Below, piece by piece: positions 30,473-40,369 of a stretch of 64,000 bases of DNA. How positions within the stretch are numbered: position 1 is the stretch's first letter; each line of letters starts with the position of its first letter. Source of the stretch: Paenibacillus sp. DCT19 (lineage in GTDB: Bacteria; Bacillota; Bacilli; Paenibacillales; Paenibacillaceae); the NCBI RefSeq assembly GCF_003268635.1, contig NZ_CP029639.1, positions 1,933,501-1,997,500 of the forward strand, in the 5' to 3' direction. The position numbers were made by a program, and so were the translations under genes. The notes below the pieces were generated by a model. That model saw only the letters and a program-made list of their open reading frames with translations. It made no database searches and was not told where the DNA came from.

Positions 30473-30512
30473 AACAGGAATTGGTCAATTAGCCGATTCC
30501 TGTTGTTTTTTG
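30473..30512 (+). terminator. intrinsic terminator of the histidine kinase gene
   Basis: AACAGGAATTGG pairs with CCGATTCCTGTT and is followed by GTTTTTTG. Confidence 0.8.
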
Positions 30513-30587
30513 TTAAACTAAATAGGGTTATAGTTAAAATGAATGCGAATACATAAATGTAGCTTATGGAAGGAAAGGTGATTGCGA

Positions 30588-31556
30588 ATGGATATTCAAG
30601 GAATGGAGCAGATGAACAAACAGCTGTTGAATCATGTGGGTCAGGTGATCGTGGGCAAAGAGAATACGATGGAGCTGGTTTTAACAGCCATCATTGCCTC
30701 AGGTCATGTCTTACTTGAAGATGTACCAGGTACAGGGAAAACAATGCTTGCCAAATCAGTGGCAGCTTCGCTCGATTGTACGTTCCAACGCATCCAGTTC
30801 ACACCGGACTTACTACCGTCGGATCTCACAGGGATTCATTTCTTCAATCAGAAAACAGGGGATTTCGAATTCAGACCCGGTCCATTGTTTGCCAACCTTG
30901 TTCTTGCAGATGAGATCAATCGTGCTACACCGCGAACTCAGTCCAGCTTATTGGAGTGTATGGAGGAACGGCAGATCAGTATTGATGGTTCAACAAGGCA
31001 ACTTGAACATCCATTTATCGTCATTGCAACGCAAAATCCAATTGATAACCAAGGAACGTTTCCTCTGCCAGAAGCACAAATGGATCGATTCATGATGAAG
31101 ATTCGTATGGGGTACCCGAGCGAAGGTGAGAGTGTAGAAATTCTAAGACGTACTGTGGCAAGCCGCTCAGTTGCTGATCTATCGAGCATTATCACTCGTG
31201 AGCAGCTAATTGCCGCTCAGCAGACCTATAAGTCCGTGCAGATCGATGAGGATCTGCTGACGTATATCATCCAGCTGACCGAAGAAACACGCAAGCATCC
31301 AGAGCTATCCCTAGGGGTTAGTCCACGGGGAGCACAGGCTCTACTTAAGGCGAGCCAGGCATGGGCTGCTTTGCATGGCAGAGATTACGTTCTACCAGAC
31401 GACATTAAAGGCTTAGCAGAGCCAGTACTCGCACATCGCTTGGTGTTCCGCAATCGAATGCGTCAACAGGAAGGACTGGCAGAGCGAATCATTCAGGATA
31501 TTCTGAATCAGGTGCAAGTACCAACGGAGAACATGACTGCTGGCAGTGGGCGCTAA
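30588..31556 (+). CDS. MoxR-family AAA+ ATPase
   Basis: MoxR ATPases act as chaperones or assembly factors, and form operons with DUF58 and transglutaminase/DUF4129 proteins, as here. The 322-residue protein has Walker A DVPGTGKTMLAKS, Walker B LVLADEINRATPRTQSSLLE, sensor-1 VIATQNPIDNQGTFPLPEAQ and a sensor-2 region LSLGVSPRGAQALLKAS. ATG 30588 follows AGGAAAGGTG; an in-frame TTG at 30582 is also possible. It is 2 bases from the DUF58 gene. Confidence 0.92.
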   Translation: MDIQGMEQMNKQLLNHVGQVIVGKENTMELVLTAIIASGHVLLEDVPGTGKTMLAKSVAASLDCTFQRIQFTPDLLPSDLTGIHFFNQKTGDFEFRPGPLFANLVLADEINRATPRTQSSLLECMEERQISIDGSTRQLEHPFIVIATQNPIDNQGTFPLPEAQMDRFMMKIRMGYPSEGESVEILRRTVASRSVADLSSIITREQLIAAQQTYKSVQIDEDLLTYIIQLTEETRKHPELSLGVSPRGAQALLKASQAWAALHGRDYVLPDDIKGLAEPVLAHRLVFRNRMRQQEGLAERIIQDILNQVQVPTENMTAGSGR

Positions 31557-31558
31557 TT

Positions 31559-32673
31559 ATGAATTTGCTATGGTTAGTCGTTGTAGGCGGCATTGTTATA
31601 GGGATACATGGCTTGTGGTTTGGGCGCTCCGCATTACGTAGGCTCACGTACTCAAGACAGTTTAGTAAGTCACGTTGTTATGCTGGTGACGAATTGGAGA
31701 TGATAGAGACCATCGCCAATGAGAAACGTGTGTCTGTACCTTGGCTTCGACTTGAGGCCATGCTGCCAGGATCTTTTGTTTTCCGTACTGGTTCAGGTAT
31801 GGCGATCAGCCAAGGAGAAATCTATCAGAATCATAAGAGCATCTTTACATTGAAACCGTTTACCCGTATTACACGCAAGCATCCTCTGGTATGCAGTCGC
31901 CGCGGGGTATACACGATGAATAGCGTAACCATGACAGGTGGGGATCTCTTTGGAGTATGGCGTACATCCAAGCTTATTCCGATGCCTCTATCTATGGTTG
32001 TGTATCCTTCCCTGATTCGTCCTGAGGATCTACCGGCCATTTATCAAGTATGGCAAGGAGAGGTAGAAGTGTCCCGCTGGATTGTGGAGGATCCCTTCCT
32101 GATTCTAGGTGTACGTCCATATGGTGCAGGTGACCCCATGAATCGCATTCACTGGAAAGCAAGCGCGCGTACAGGAGAATTACAGGTGTACAAGCAGGGC
32201 TGGACAGCAGATCCGCAATCGTGGATTGTAGTCAACATTCAGGAATCTGCTGACATGTGGAGTGTGGTGACGAAGCCGGAGACAATCGAGCAAGCACTTC
32301 GTTATGCTGCAACCGCAGTGGTGGATGCCATTGGCCGTGGCCTACCTGCAGGTTTTGCTCATAACGGTTATCGAATAAGTGGTGGACATGAGCCGTTAAG
32401 GATCGAACCAGACTACGGCAGCCCTCATCTGGAGTTATTGTTAGAGGCGATGGCGGAGATCGAAATGAAATGTATGGTACCCATGGAGCAGTTCTTGCGC
32501 GATGAGGTACTTCGTAATGAAGAAGCTCAACAGGCGAGAAGTTATCTATTGATTACAACTTATGTGTCCCAGCGATGGAGTATGAAATTGCACGCTTGCA
32601 TGAACAAGGACATCGTGTGACCATTCTTCCTGTAGAGCAAGTGACAACGAGTAACAAGGCGGTGAGTGCATGA
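31559..32673 (+). CDS. DUF58 domain protein, interrupted by a -1 frameshift near the 3' end
   Basis: The N-terminus has two hydrophobic stretches, then the DUF58 core around residues 180-220 (RPYGAGDPMNRIHWKASART). As written the frame ends at 32620 after a string of unrelated residues. Adding one C to CCC at 32568-32570 gives TTYVSPAMEYEIARLHEQGH and a stop at 32671-32673, overlapping the next ATG (ATGA). The corrected length is 371 residues. DUF58 proteins are partners of MoxR. Only the last 35 codons are affected, so the break looks like an error rather than decay. Confidence 0.82.
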
Positions 32674-33965
32674 ATGATTCGCTCTCTTCGAAGGTTAAGT
32701 TGGGAATTTCGTTCACTGCAACTCTGTTAATCGGTATCTACATCTATCCTATAGTGACACTCACCTCACTTTACGCGACTGGTTCATTACCCTACACGTT
32801 AATGTTCTACTATATTATTGCTGCAGGGTTAGCGGTAATCGTCCAGCATCGACTTCCTCGCTTGGGTAGCAATGCATTCTACCGATTGGGCGTAGCTATT
32901 GGACTAGGTGCACTTATATTTCTAGCCGTTAAGCTTACGTCATCTCTCCCATGGCTTGAACGATATACAGTTGGGGTGTGGGGGATGATCTCCGCTTATA
33001 TCGGACTTACTTCAGAACCTGCTCTTCGTTCAACTGCGACATTGAGATTACAGCTTGTAGGGGTAGCTAGTTCGATTCTGCTGAGTATGGCTTCCAGTTG
33101 GGGCGAACCGTTTAATTTGTTGCAGCCATATGTGACAAGTTTATATGTATCAGGTGTCATTAGCTTCGCTGGCTGGATGATAACCTTGTATAGTTCGCAA
33201 ATGGATCGAGCCATACTAAATGATGGCCAAAGAAGGATGGTTCTACGGGAATTTGCGAGAGCTAACCGCCAGCGTTTAATGTGGATTTTAATTACAATCG
33301 CGTCCATTGGAGCATTTCCAAGTCTTGCTGCCTGGTTAGGTCCTCTGCGTGATCGCTTGCTAGCCTGGATCAGGGGATTATTGAGTAGTTCAGGGCAGGA
33401 GACACCTTTACCACCGATGGAACCCATGAATACACCCATGTTGCCTGAACAGATGCCCGAAGGAAGCTCAGAGCCTTCTATTTTTTGGGATATACTTGGC
33501 TGGGTAGTTCTTATTATCGTGATCCTGGTCATTCTATGGTTTACGATGAAATGGGGTCAAGGTGCACTGCATAGACTTATGGAGCGTTTAAAAGGCATGA
33601 TGAATCCCAAAGAAAAGAAGATGGCACCACAGACGGAATATATGGATATCAGTGAGACACTTGCAGCTCCCACCAGAGTTCGAAAGCCTTGGTTTCGCAA
33701 GAAAGAGCCTCTACCCACGCAGGACAGAGATCGAATCCGTTTTTACTACCGAAAATGGATCAACAGCGCTACGCGTAATGGGGTTCATATTGAAAATTCA
33801 CAGACACCTCTGGAAGCGGGCGAGAGTATTGAGCGTGAGGGATCGAAGCAAGCGGATAAGAGGTTATCTACGATTTTGCCAGATGCATATAATGCTGTAC
33901 GTTATGGGAAGAAAGCGCCGGATACTGCCAAAATGAATGAATTGGATCAAATATGGAAGTCCTAG
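32670..33965 (+). CDS. membrane protein with C-terminal DUF4129-like domain
   Basis: This 431-residue protein has six or more predicted transmembrane helices, five in the first 180 residues and one around 275-295, followed by a soluble tail whose end (DRIRFYYRKWINSATRNGVH ... QADKRLSTILPDAYNAVRYG) fits DUF4129. In related operons MoxR, DUF58 and transglutaminase-like/DUF4129 proteins occur together; a transglutaminase domain is not seen here. It overlaps the DUF58 gene by 4 bases. The role is unknown, perhaps protein quality control or assembly at the envelope. Confidence 0.78.
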   Translation: MNDSLSSKVKLGISFTATLLIGIYIYPIVTLTSLYATGSLPYTLMFYYIIAAGLAVIVQHRLPRLGSNAFYRLGVAIGLGALIFLAVKLTSSLPWLERYTVGVWGMISAYIGLTSEPALRSTATLRLQLVGVASSILLSMASSWGEPFNLLQPYVTSLYVSGVISFAGWMITLYSSQMDRAILNDGQRRMVLREFARANRQRLMWILITIASIGAFPSLAAWLGPLRDRLLAWIRGLLSSSGQETPLPPMEPMNTPMLPEQMPEGSSEPSIFWDILGWVVLIIVILVILWFTMKWGQGALHRLMERLKGMMNPKEKKMAPQTEYMDISETLAAPTRVRKPWFRKKEPLPTQDRDRIRFYYRKWINSATRNGVHIENSQTPLEAGESIEREGSKQADKRLSTILPDAYNAVRYGKKAPDTAKMNELDQIWKS

Positions 33966-34057
33966 TTACAGAATAGCTCGTTTATCTCTTTACTTTTCTT
34001 GTCACGTTCAAGTATCATGAGAGGAATACACAAGTTGGTCAGAAAAGGAGCAGACAA

Positions 34058-35014
34058 ATGAAGACAAATCATTGCAAAATTGTAGATTGTACGATCCGGG
34101 ATGGCGGGTTGGTTAATAACTGGGACTTTAGCGTGGACTTTGTTCAACAGCTCTATGCTGGATTGAATGAAGCAGGCGTTGATTATATGGAAATTGGATA
34201 TAAAAACTCTCCTAAACTGCTGAAGGGTGCCGAAGAGGCAGGCCCTTGGCGTTTTCTGAATGATGACTTCCTACGCAAAGTTATTCCGCAAAAAGGAAAC
34301 ACTAAACTGTCTGCACTCGTAGACGTTGGCCGTGTGGACGAGAATGATATTTTGCCACGCAGCGAAAGCATGCTGGATCTGATCCGTGTGGCATGCTACA
34401 GCAAAGATGTGGACAAAGCACTTGCGCTGGTGCAAACATTCCATGATCGTGGTTACGAAACAACACTTAACATTATGGCGTTGTCTAATGTTATGGAGAA
34501 TGAACTGCTGGAAGCATTCGAGATGATCAAAGACAGCTCTGTAGACGTTGTTTACATCGTAGACTCCTACGGCAGCCTGGATCATAATGATGTGAAGTAC
34601 CTTGTAGAGAAATTCAAAACACATCTTCCAAACAAACGTCTTGGCGTGCACACTCACAATAACATGCAGCTTGCATTCTCCAATACACTTATAGCTGCTG
34701 AGCTGGGTGTGGAATTGTTGGATGCTTCAGTCTACGGTATGGGTCGTGCTGCAGGGAACTGTCCAACGGAACTGTTGGTTGCTCACCTGAAGGGAACTAA
34801 ATACAACTTGCGCCCAGTATTGGGTGTATTGGAACAACTGATGGTGCCTCTTCGTGAAAAAGAAGAGTGGGGCTACATCCTTCCATACATGATTACAGGC
34901 ACATTGGACGAGCACCCTCGCTCAGCCATGGCACTTCGTTCATCTGAGGATAAAGATAAGGTTGTTGATTTCTATGATAAGTTGACAACGCCTGAAGTGA
35001 ATTTTGATAAGTAA
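34058..35014 (+). CDS. DRE-TIM metallolyase-fold aldolase (HMGL-like) domain protein
   Basis: This 318-residue protein begins with the DRE-type signature KIVDCTIRDGGLVNNWDFS, then YMEIGYKNSP and the metal-binding HTHNNMQLAFSNTL near residue 197. It resembles the aldolase half of 4-hydroxy-2-oxovalerate aldolases and 2-isopropylmalate synthases, but has no second domain. Its substrate is unknown and no pathway neighbours help. It is flanked by its own terminator at 35061. Confidence 0.78.
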   Translation: MKTNHCKIVDCTIRDGGLVNNWDFSVDFVQQLYAGLNEAGVDYMEIGYKNSPKLLKGAEEAGPWRFLNDDFLRKVIPQKGNTKLSALVDVGRVDENDILPRSESMLDLIRVACYSKDVDKALALVQTFHDRGYETTLNIMALSNVMENELLEAFEMIKDSSVDVVYIVDSYGSLDHNDVKYLVEKFKTHLPNKRLGVHTHNNMQLAFSNTLIAAELGVELLDASVYGMGRAAGNCPTELLVAHLKGTKYNLRPVLGVLEQLMVPLREKEEWGYILPYMITGTLDEHPRSAMALRSSEDKDKVVDFYDKLTTPEVNFDK

Positions 35015-35345
35015 TATAGCTATGCATAAATGCATATAAACAGTTCATTGGACTGTTGCTAAACTAAAAAAACATGCTCTCCTTATGGAGAGTATGTTTT
35101 TTTAGTTCTAAATACCTTGTTTTTCGATGAGTCATGAATAATTATTCCTATATACGATTATTTTTTTGTTCACGTCTGCGGATATAAATGTTATTATGTA
35201 CCAGACAGCATGTTGAAGCATGTAATTTGAACGTTGGTAAAATAAATAAAATGTCGAATGATGTAACTCTTGAAAATTTTCAAAGCGCACATCACAGATG
35301 AGAAATGTTATTCAGGATAGGTGACCCCGGGAAGGAAAAGTATGC
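35015..35345. other. intergenic region with terminator and AT-rich upstream region of the GGDEF-EAL gene
   Basis: After the terminator at 35061-35107 the sequence is AT-rich; a promoter for the GGDEF-EAL gene probably lies around 35170-35200 (TTATTATG as a possible -10), but no clear -35 is seen. Confidence 0.4.
35061..35107 (+). terminator. strong intrinsic terminator after the aldolase gene
   Basis: AACTAAAAAAACAT-CTCTCC pairs with GGAGAG-ATGTTTTTTTAGTT around a TTAT loop. The symmetric A/T runs make it usable in both directions. Confidence 0.85.
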
Positions 35346-37474
35346 ATGAAGGTTAAACTGCAAGATCAGAGAAAAGTAGTCATTTTTGCCCTAGTATGTG
35401 GCTTATTGCTTTACTTCGTTAGTCAATGGTTTCGTTCCTCTACAAGCTCTGATCTGATCATATCAGGTTACCCGGTTTTAATGCTTTTAAGTGGCTTCGG
35501 TGCAGCGGCAGCATGTATTGGGATTTATAATCAAAGTCTGTTGTTCCAAACGCCCAAATTAACCCTTCGGAGGGTTTTACTGACCACCCTATTTTTATTA
35601 GTGGGTCTATTTCAACTGGTTCATATTGTTCTATTCGCCGAAGAGATGCCGAATGGTGCGATGATCGAATCCGAGCTTTCGTTGAAAATGATGACACTAG
35701 CATCCGTAGTATGTGCGATCGGATTATTGTTCATTTATACAGTGAGCGAAAAGGAAATTGCGTTACCACGCAAATTCCTGCTGTTTAGTGGAACACTGGG
35801 TGGATTTGTAATTCTGTACACTTTGGGAATTCAAGAGTGGAGTGGGTTACCTAAACTTCTTGAAGGCGATGTGCTCAGTCATACATTTACGCAGTTTCAC
35901 TTTATGGTAGGTGTCTTATATGGCATATCTGCTATCGTTTTATTTTATAAGTGGAAGAAAAATAAAGATGGAGACCTGCCTTACATTCTGTATGGCACGC
36001 TAAGCTTTCTATTTGCGGAATGTTACTGGGTCTCTGCAACAATGGTGAATGATATCAACCTGTTAATGGGGTTATTGAGCAATTGTATCGGATACTATTT
36101 TGTTCAAAAAGGGTTATACACCTCGGTTGTCGATACACCTTTCCTCAAACAGCAGGCCGCTGAAGCGCGGATGAATTACATTGCCCATCATGAAGATGTG
36201 ACAGGACTTCCTAACCGTCGTCGTCTTTCTCAGAGACTGAAAGCGATGATGGACGAAGCGGTAGTCCACGAACAGCTTGTAGGGGTACTGGTGCTGAATA
36301 TCAATCGCTTCAAAACCATTAATGATTCACTTGGGCAACAGGCAGCTAATCGAGTTCTACATCAGGTAGGACAACGTCTGAAGCATTCCTCTCTGCCTTG
36401 TGAAGAAGTATTTGGTCTGGGAAGAGACGAATTCGTCATTGCGATGACAGATTTTTATACAACCGATACGGCTTTACGTCGTACAAGATCCATTTTGCAG
36501 CTTTTTGAAAAACCGGTCATGGTCGATGGGAATGAATACCATCTGACTTTAGGAGTGGGTATGGCTATATTCCCTCATGATGGTGAGTCGCCTGAAGAGA
36601 TCATCCAGAATGCGGATACGGCGCTGCACAATGCGAAGGAGCAGGGGCTGGAGCTGAATCGTTATGCACATGCCATGCAAATGAAGGCTCAGGAGCGTCT
36701 TCAACTGGAGAATGACCTGCGTAAAGCGCTGGATCGTGGGCAGTTCTATCTGATGTACCAACCACAAGTAAACCTCGAAAGTGGCCTTGTCGTAGGCATG
36801 GAAGCCTTGGTGCGCTGGCAGCATCCACAGCGAGGATCGATATCCCTGCAGAATTTATTCCACTCGCGGAAGAGAGCGGCTTGATTGTTCCGTTGGGTGA
36901 ATGGGTGCTACGTCAGGCATGTAAGCAAAATAAAATCTGGCAAGAAGCGGGTTATCGTAAGTTATGTGTATCCGTGAACCTGTCGATGAGACAGTTTAGA
37001 CACTCCCATTTGCTGGACAATATCAGTGGCATACTTAATGAAACGGGTCTGGAGCCAGCATGGCTTGAGCTTGAAATTACGGAAAGTATGACTTTTGATA
37101 AAGATCGTGCATTTGAGCAGTTGCGCAAAATTAAAGAGATTGGTGTCCATATCAGTATTGATGATTTTGGCACAGGATATAGCTCACTTCACTATCTGAA
37201 GGATCTACCGATTGACCGACTGAAAATCGATCGTTCTTTCGTGAATGAAGTCATGGAGGATCGCAACAATGCAGCGATTGTATCCACAATTACATCGATG
37301 GCGCACCATCTACAGTTGAAGGTTACAGCTGAAGGCGTAGAGAATGAGGATCAGCTCGTATTTCTACGTGATCAGCATTGCCATGAGGCGCAAGGATACT
37401 TTTTCAGCAAACCGATCTTGGCATCGGATTTCGAGACGAAGTTTCTACGAGATGTTGATAAACCAGCAGGATAA
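35346..37474 (+). CDS. membrane GGDEF-EAL protein, probable c-di-GMP phosphodiesterase, interrupted by a -1 frameshift
   Basis: Residues 1-260 contain about eight transmembrane helices. A GGDEF domain follows (residues 285-430) whose signature reads GRDEF instead of GGDEF, so cyclase activity is doubtful. The EAL domain keeps its motif MEALVRWQHP and, after the break, SVNLSMRQF, LEITES, IDDFGTGYSSLHYLKDLP, LKIDRSF and TAEGVE, so it looks active. The break is in CCC at 36844-36846: adding one C restores RGSISPAEFIPLAEESGLIV and a 709-residue protein. As written it gives a 512-residue N-terminal piece and a 197-residue EAL piece. Probably senses a membrane signal and lowers c-di-GMP. Confidence 0.85.
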
Positions 37475-37485
37475 GGCAACAGAGA

Positions 37486-37519
37486 GGACAGGAGCGTTCA
37501 GGCGCTGCTGTCTTTTTTT
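37486..37519 (+). terminator. intrinsic terminator of the GGDEF-EAL gene
   Basis: GGACAG-AGCG pairs with CGCT-CTGTC around a short loop and is followed by seven T residues. Confidence 0.75.
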
Positions 37520-37665
37520 AAGATAATTGAATGGTTCAGTTTTCAGCGGAGCTGAACCATTCGATTATCGCAACAAAAACGACAACGAAACGTGGTCTGT
37601 CTTCTGTTAAGGTACGACGATAGATGTCTTTCTTATGAAAATGGTTTGCTGAATGGAAATAAAAG

Positions 37666-37694
37666 TTGCACATCATTGTTGCTCATGCTATATT
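37666..37694 (+). promoter_or_regulatory. sigma-A promoter upstream of tRNA-Gly
   Basis: TTGCAC at 37666-37671, a 17-base spacer and TATATT at 37689-37694, about 105 bases before the tRNA. Confidence 0.6.
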
Positions 37695-37799
37695 ATTATT
37701 GTAAAATTAATGTTAACCGCCTAACACATGTAAAAAGATAATCTTTAGGTTGTTAAGGCAACTGATATCTCATCAGAATATTGGCGTGATTCTTATCAT

Positions 37800-37870
37800 G
37801 CGGGTGTAGTTCAATGGTAGAACTTTAGCCTTCCAAGCTAATAGCGTGGGTTCGATTCCCATCACCCGCT
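37800..37870 (+). tRNA. tRNA-Gly (anticodon TCC)
   Basis: This 71-base cloverleaf has acceptor stem GCGGGTG / CACCCGC, D arm GTTC-AATGGTA-GAAC, anticodon stem TTAGC / GCTAA with loop CTTCCAA (anticodon TCC), and T arm GTGGG-TTCGATT-CCCAT. The discriminator base is T and CCA is not encoded. The anticodon reads GGA and GGG glycine codons. A terminator follows 14 bases later. Confidence 0.96.
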
Positions 37871-37883
37871 TAATTTAATGCTT

Positions 37884-37916
37884 AAATCCCTTGCTGTATG
37901 CAGTAAGGGATTTTTT
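37884..37916 (+). terminator. intrinsic terminator of tRNA-Gly
   Basis: AAATCCCTTGCTG pairs with CAGTAAGGGATTT around TATG and is followed by a T run. Confidence 0.88.
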
Positions 37917-37962
37917 GCGCATTCAGCCTGATGCAGGATCTGAGGAATGATCTTGCTGACCT

Positions 37963-38382
37963 TTGCTTTTCTACCAACATCTGTTACAATAACAGAGAAA
38001 TTGATACTACACATGAATGAGAGGTAACCATACGTCCCATGAAGTAAGACACATGAACTGAACCCAAGTTAACTGCAGACGTTTTTTTATGACGCAGTCA
38101 GCCAGTCCGGCTGAGCAATGAGGGGATTCGTGTGTCCAAATTCAGCAATGGGATCAAGTGTAGAGTGAGTAGGCTATATTAGCCATACCCGATGTTTGGG
38201 TTTATTTGCTTATACTTGGGGGATATCTTTTGCCTGTTTTGTGATGCTTTTTCCAATCCTGAATTGCCCAACCGCCGGCTGATGCCAGCGGTTTTTTTGT
38301 TAGGAATAAGGGGAGATGTATTTCCTGCTACTTCCTGCAATGACCGCAGAACCTATTTTGGAAGCGGGAAGGATGAGGCCTC
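37963..38382 (+). promoter_or_regulatory. leader region of the ABC-F gene with attenuator-like hairpin
   Basis: A promoter candidate is TTGCTT 37963-37968, a 16-base spacer and TACAAT 37985-37990. The ~380-base leader that would follow contains very short ORFs (38039-38047, and 38118-38168 coding for 16 residues), and at about 38273-38302 a hairpin CCGCCGGC / GCCAGCGG followed by seven T residues, a classic terminator form, placed 80 bases before the ABC-F start. Such leaders control antibiotic-resistance ABC-F genes (vmlR, vga, msr types) by ribosome-mediated attenuation. That mechanism is inferred here. Confidence 0.5.
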
Positions 38383-40272
38383 ATGATGACATTGGTATGC
38401 TTACATGAAGTATCTAAAGAATGGAACGGAATAGAATTGTTTACAGGATTGCAGCTGGAAATTAATGAAGGGGAGAGACTGGCGATTTTGGGCCCGAACG
38501 GTTGTGGCAAAACGACTTTGCTACGTATGATTTTGGGTGAAGAAGAGGGCGGAGGAAGGATCGAGCGCGCTATACCACAGCAGAACTGGGGATTTATGCG
38601 CCAACGCTCTCAGATTGAACCTGGGATAAAGGTGCTGGATGCAGTCCGTCAGGAGAGTGGACGAATTTACGAGGTGAAGCGTAAGCTTACCGAACTGGAA
38701 GGACGCTTAAGTGCATGTGGTGCTGGGGAAGAGCAACAATGGATGGAAGCCTACACGTTAGCGATGGAAGAGTACGAGCAATTGAACGGTTATATGTGGG
38801 AGACTGAGGTTGAGAAGGTCTTAACACGTCTGGGATTAACATCCGAGCATTGGAGCAGGCCTTACGATTCCTTAAGTGGTGGACAAAAGACAAAAGCTAG
38901 GCTTGCTGGATTATTGGTCAGTAAACCGAAGTTTCTCATTCTGGATGAACCAACGAACCACTTGGATGAAGAAAGCATGCGCTGGTTAGAGAGCTGGCTA
39001 TCTGCTTACACAGGCACACTCTTGTTTGTGTCACATGACCGAACGTTTATTGATGAAGTGGCAACAGGGGTCATTGAGTTTAACTCAGACAAACTCGTCA
39101 AGTACAAGGGTGGGTACAGCGCATATAAAGGTCACAAAGAACGAGAATTACGAGAACAGGAGGCTCTGTATCGTAAACAAGAGCTGGAGAAGAAGGCGTT
39201 AGAAGAGACAATTCGCAACTACCAGCAGTGGTTTCATAAAGCGCATAATTCAGCAACCGACGTGGAGGTCAAAATCACCCAAAGCTTCTATAAAGCCAAG
39301 GCAAACAAGAACATCTCTCGTTACCATGCCAAGCAAAAGCAGCTTGAACGGTTGGAGAACGAGCGCGTGGATAAACCACGTGAGGCTACTCGTTTAAAAA
39401 TGGAATTGAATATGAATTCTCTCGGTGCACGCCAGCTCCTAAGATTGAATCAGGTTGAATTTGCGTATCCTGCGGGAAATCCTTTATTTCACGAATTGAG
39501 TGTTGCTGTGGAGCGTGGAGATCGTTTGGCTGTGCGTGGTTCCAATGGTACGGGGAAGACAACATTGCTTAAACTGATGATCGGAGAGCTTGAGCCGGTA
39601 AAAGGGAAGGTGACGAGGAATCCCGGTCTGAAGATCGGTTACTTTTCACAAGAACTCGAAGGACTTCCCGAAGAGCAGACATTGCTGGACAGCTTGCTCA
39701 GTCTGCCCTCCATGACCCAAAGTGCGGCACGCACGATTCTTGGATGTTTCCTCTTTTCTAGAGAAGATGTGTTCAAACGAATTGCAGATCTGAGCATGGG
39801 AGAAAAGTGTAGAGTAGCTTTCCTCCGGTTGTACTTTGGAGGAGCTAACCTGCTCGTGCTGGACGAACCAACCAACTATCTCGACATTGATACGCAGGAA
39901 GTCATGGAGAATGTATTAAAACAGGCTTCAGGTGCATTGGTCTTAGTCTCGCATGATCGAATGTTAACCAAGGTGCTTGCCAATCGGTTACTCGATCTTA
40001 AGCCGGATGGGACAGGGGTCTACTTCGAAGGCGGAGTAGAGGATTGGGAAGAGTCCCATGTTCTAAGAGCATCAGCATTGCAAAACAGAGATTCAGATGA
40101 TGAACGATTGCGACTGGAGATGCGACTGTCTGAGCTATTATCGCCTATGAATAGTGTTACAAGAGATACCGAGGATCAGACCAAGCTAGAACCGGAAGCA
40201 GAACGAGCGAAGGAAGCTGAGGAAATTCAGTGGATTAAGCAGCGGCTGGGTCAACTGCATCAATCCAATTGA
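38383..40272 (+). CDS. ABC-F family ATPase (ribosomal-protection type)
   Basis: This 629-residue protein has two ABC domains and no transmembrane region. Domain 1: GPNGCGKTT, LSGGQKTKARLAGLL, LILDEPTNHLD. Domain 2: GSNGTGKTT, LSMGEKCRVAFLRL, LVLDEPTNYLD. Between them is a charged linker (about residues 255-350, rich in Lys, Glu, Gln) that in ABC-F proteins reaches the peptidyl-transferase centre. Family members either confer resistance to antibiotics that block it or act in translation. The leader with a terminator hairpin favours the resistance-like type. Starts at ATG 38383 or 38386. Confidence 0.88.
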   Translation: MMTLVCLHEVSKEWNGIELFTGLQLEINEGERLAILGPNGCGKTTLLRMILGEEEGGGRIERAIPQQNWGFMRQRSQIEPGIKVLDAVRQESGRIYEVKRKLTELEGRLSACGAGEEQQWMEAYTLAMEEYEQLNGYMWETEVEKVLTRLGLTSEHWSRPYDSLSGGQKTKARLAGLLVSKPKFLILDEPTNHLDEESMRWLESWLSAYTGTLLFVSHDRTFIDEVATGVIEFNSDKLVKYKGGYSAYKGHKERELREQEALYRKQELEKKALEETIRNYQQWFHKAHNSATDVEVKITQSFYKAKANKNISRYHAKQKQLERLENERVDKPREATRLKMELNMNSLGARQLLRLNQVEFAYPAGNPLFHELSVAVERGDRLAVRGSNGTGKTTLLKLMIGELEPVKGKVTRNPGLKIGYFSQELEGLPEEQTLLDSLLSLPSMTQSAARTILGCFLFSREDVFKRIADLSMGEKCRVAFLRLYFGGANLLVLDEPTNYLDIDTQEVMENVLKQASGALVLVSHDRMLTKVLANRLLDLKPDGTGVYFEGGVEDWEESHVLRASALQNRDSDDERLRLEMRLSELLSPMNSVTRDTEDQTKLEPEAERAKEAEEIQWIKQRLGQLHQSN

Positions 40273-40334
40273 CCTGTATGTGTAAATGGCATGCGTTTAT
40301 CTCCTTGTTTTCGACTAATATCGCTGCATGAAGG

Positions 40335-40363
40335 TTGCTATTTCATTCAATATTGAATATAAT
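40335..40363 (+). promoter_or_regulatory. sigma-A promoter of the pheST operon
   Basis: TTGCTA at 40335-40340, a 17-base spacer and TATAAT at 40358-40363, immediately upstream of the T-box leader. Confidence 0.75.
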
Positions 40364-40369
40364 AATGAA

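Larger units (their letters stand above)
37475..37799. other. intergenic region with two hairpins and the tRNA-Gly promoter
   Basis: Beyond the terminator at 37486-37519, ATGGTTCAG pairs with CTGAACCAT at 37533-37562. The tRNA promoter is at 37666-37694. I see nothing else. Confidence 0.5.

Noticed and set aside
38118..38168. 16-residue ORF as the ABC-F leader peptide
   Set aside because: No ribosome site precedes it; left as a possibility inside the leader entry.
38192..38386. 64-codon ORF reading through the hairpin before the ABC-F gene
   Set aside because: No ribosome site; overlaps the ABC-F start and reads through the terminator hairpin.
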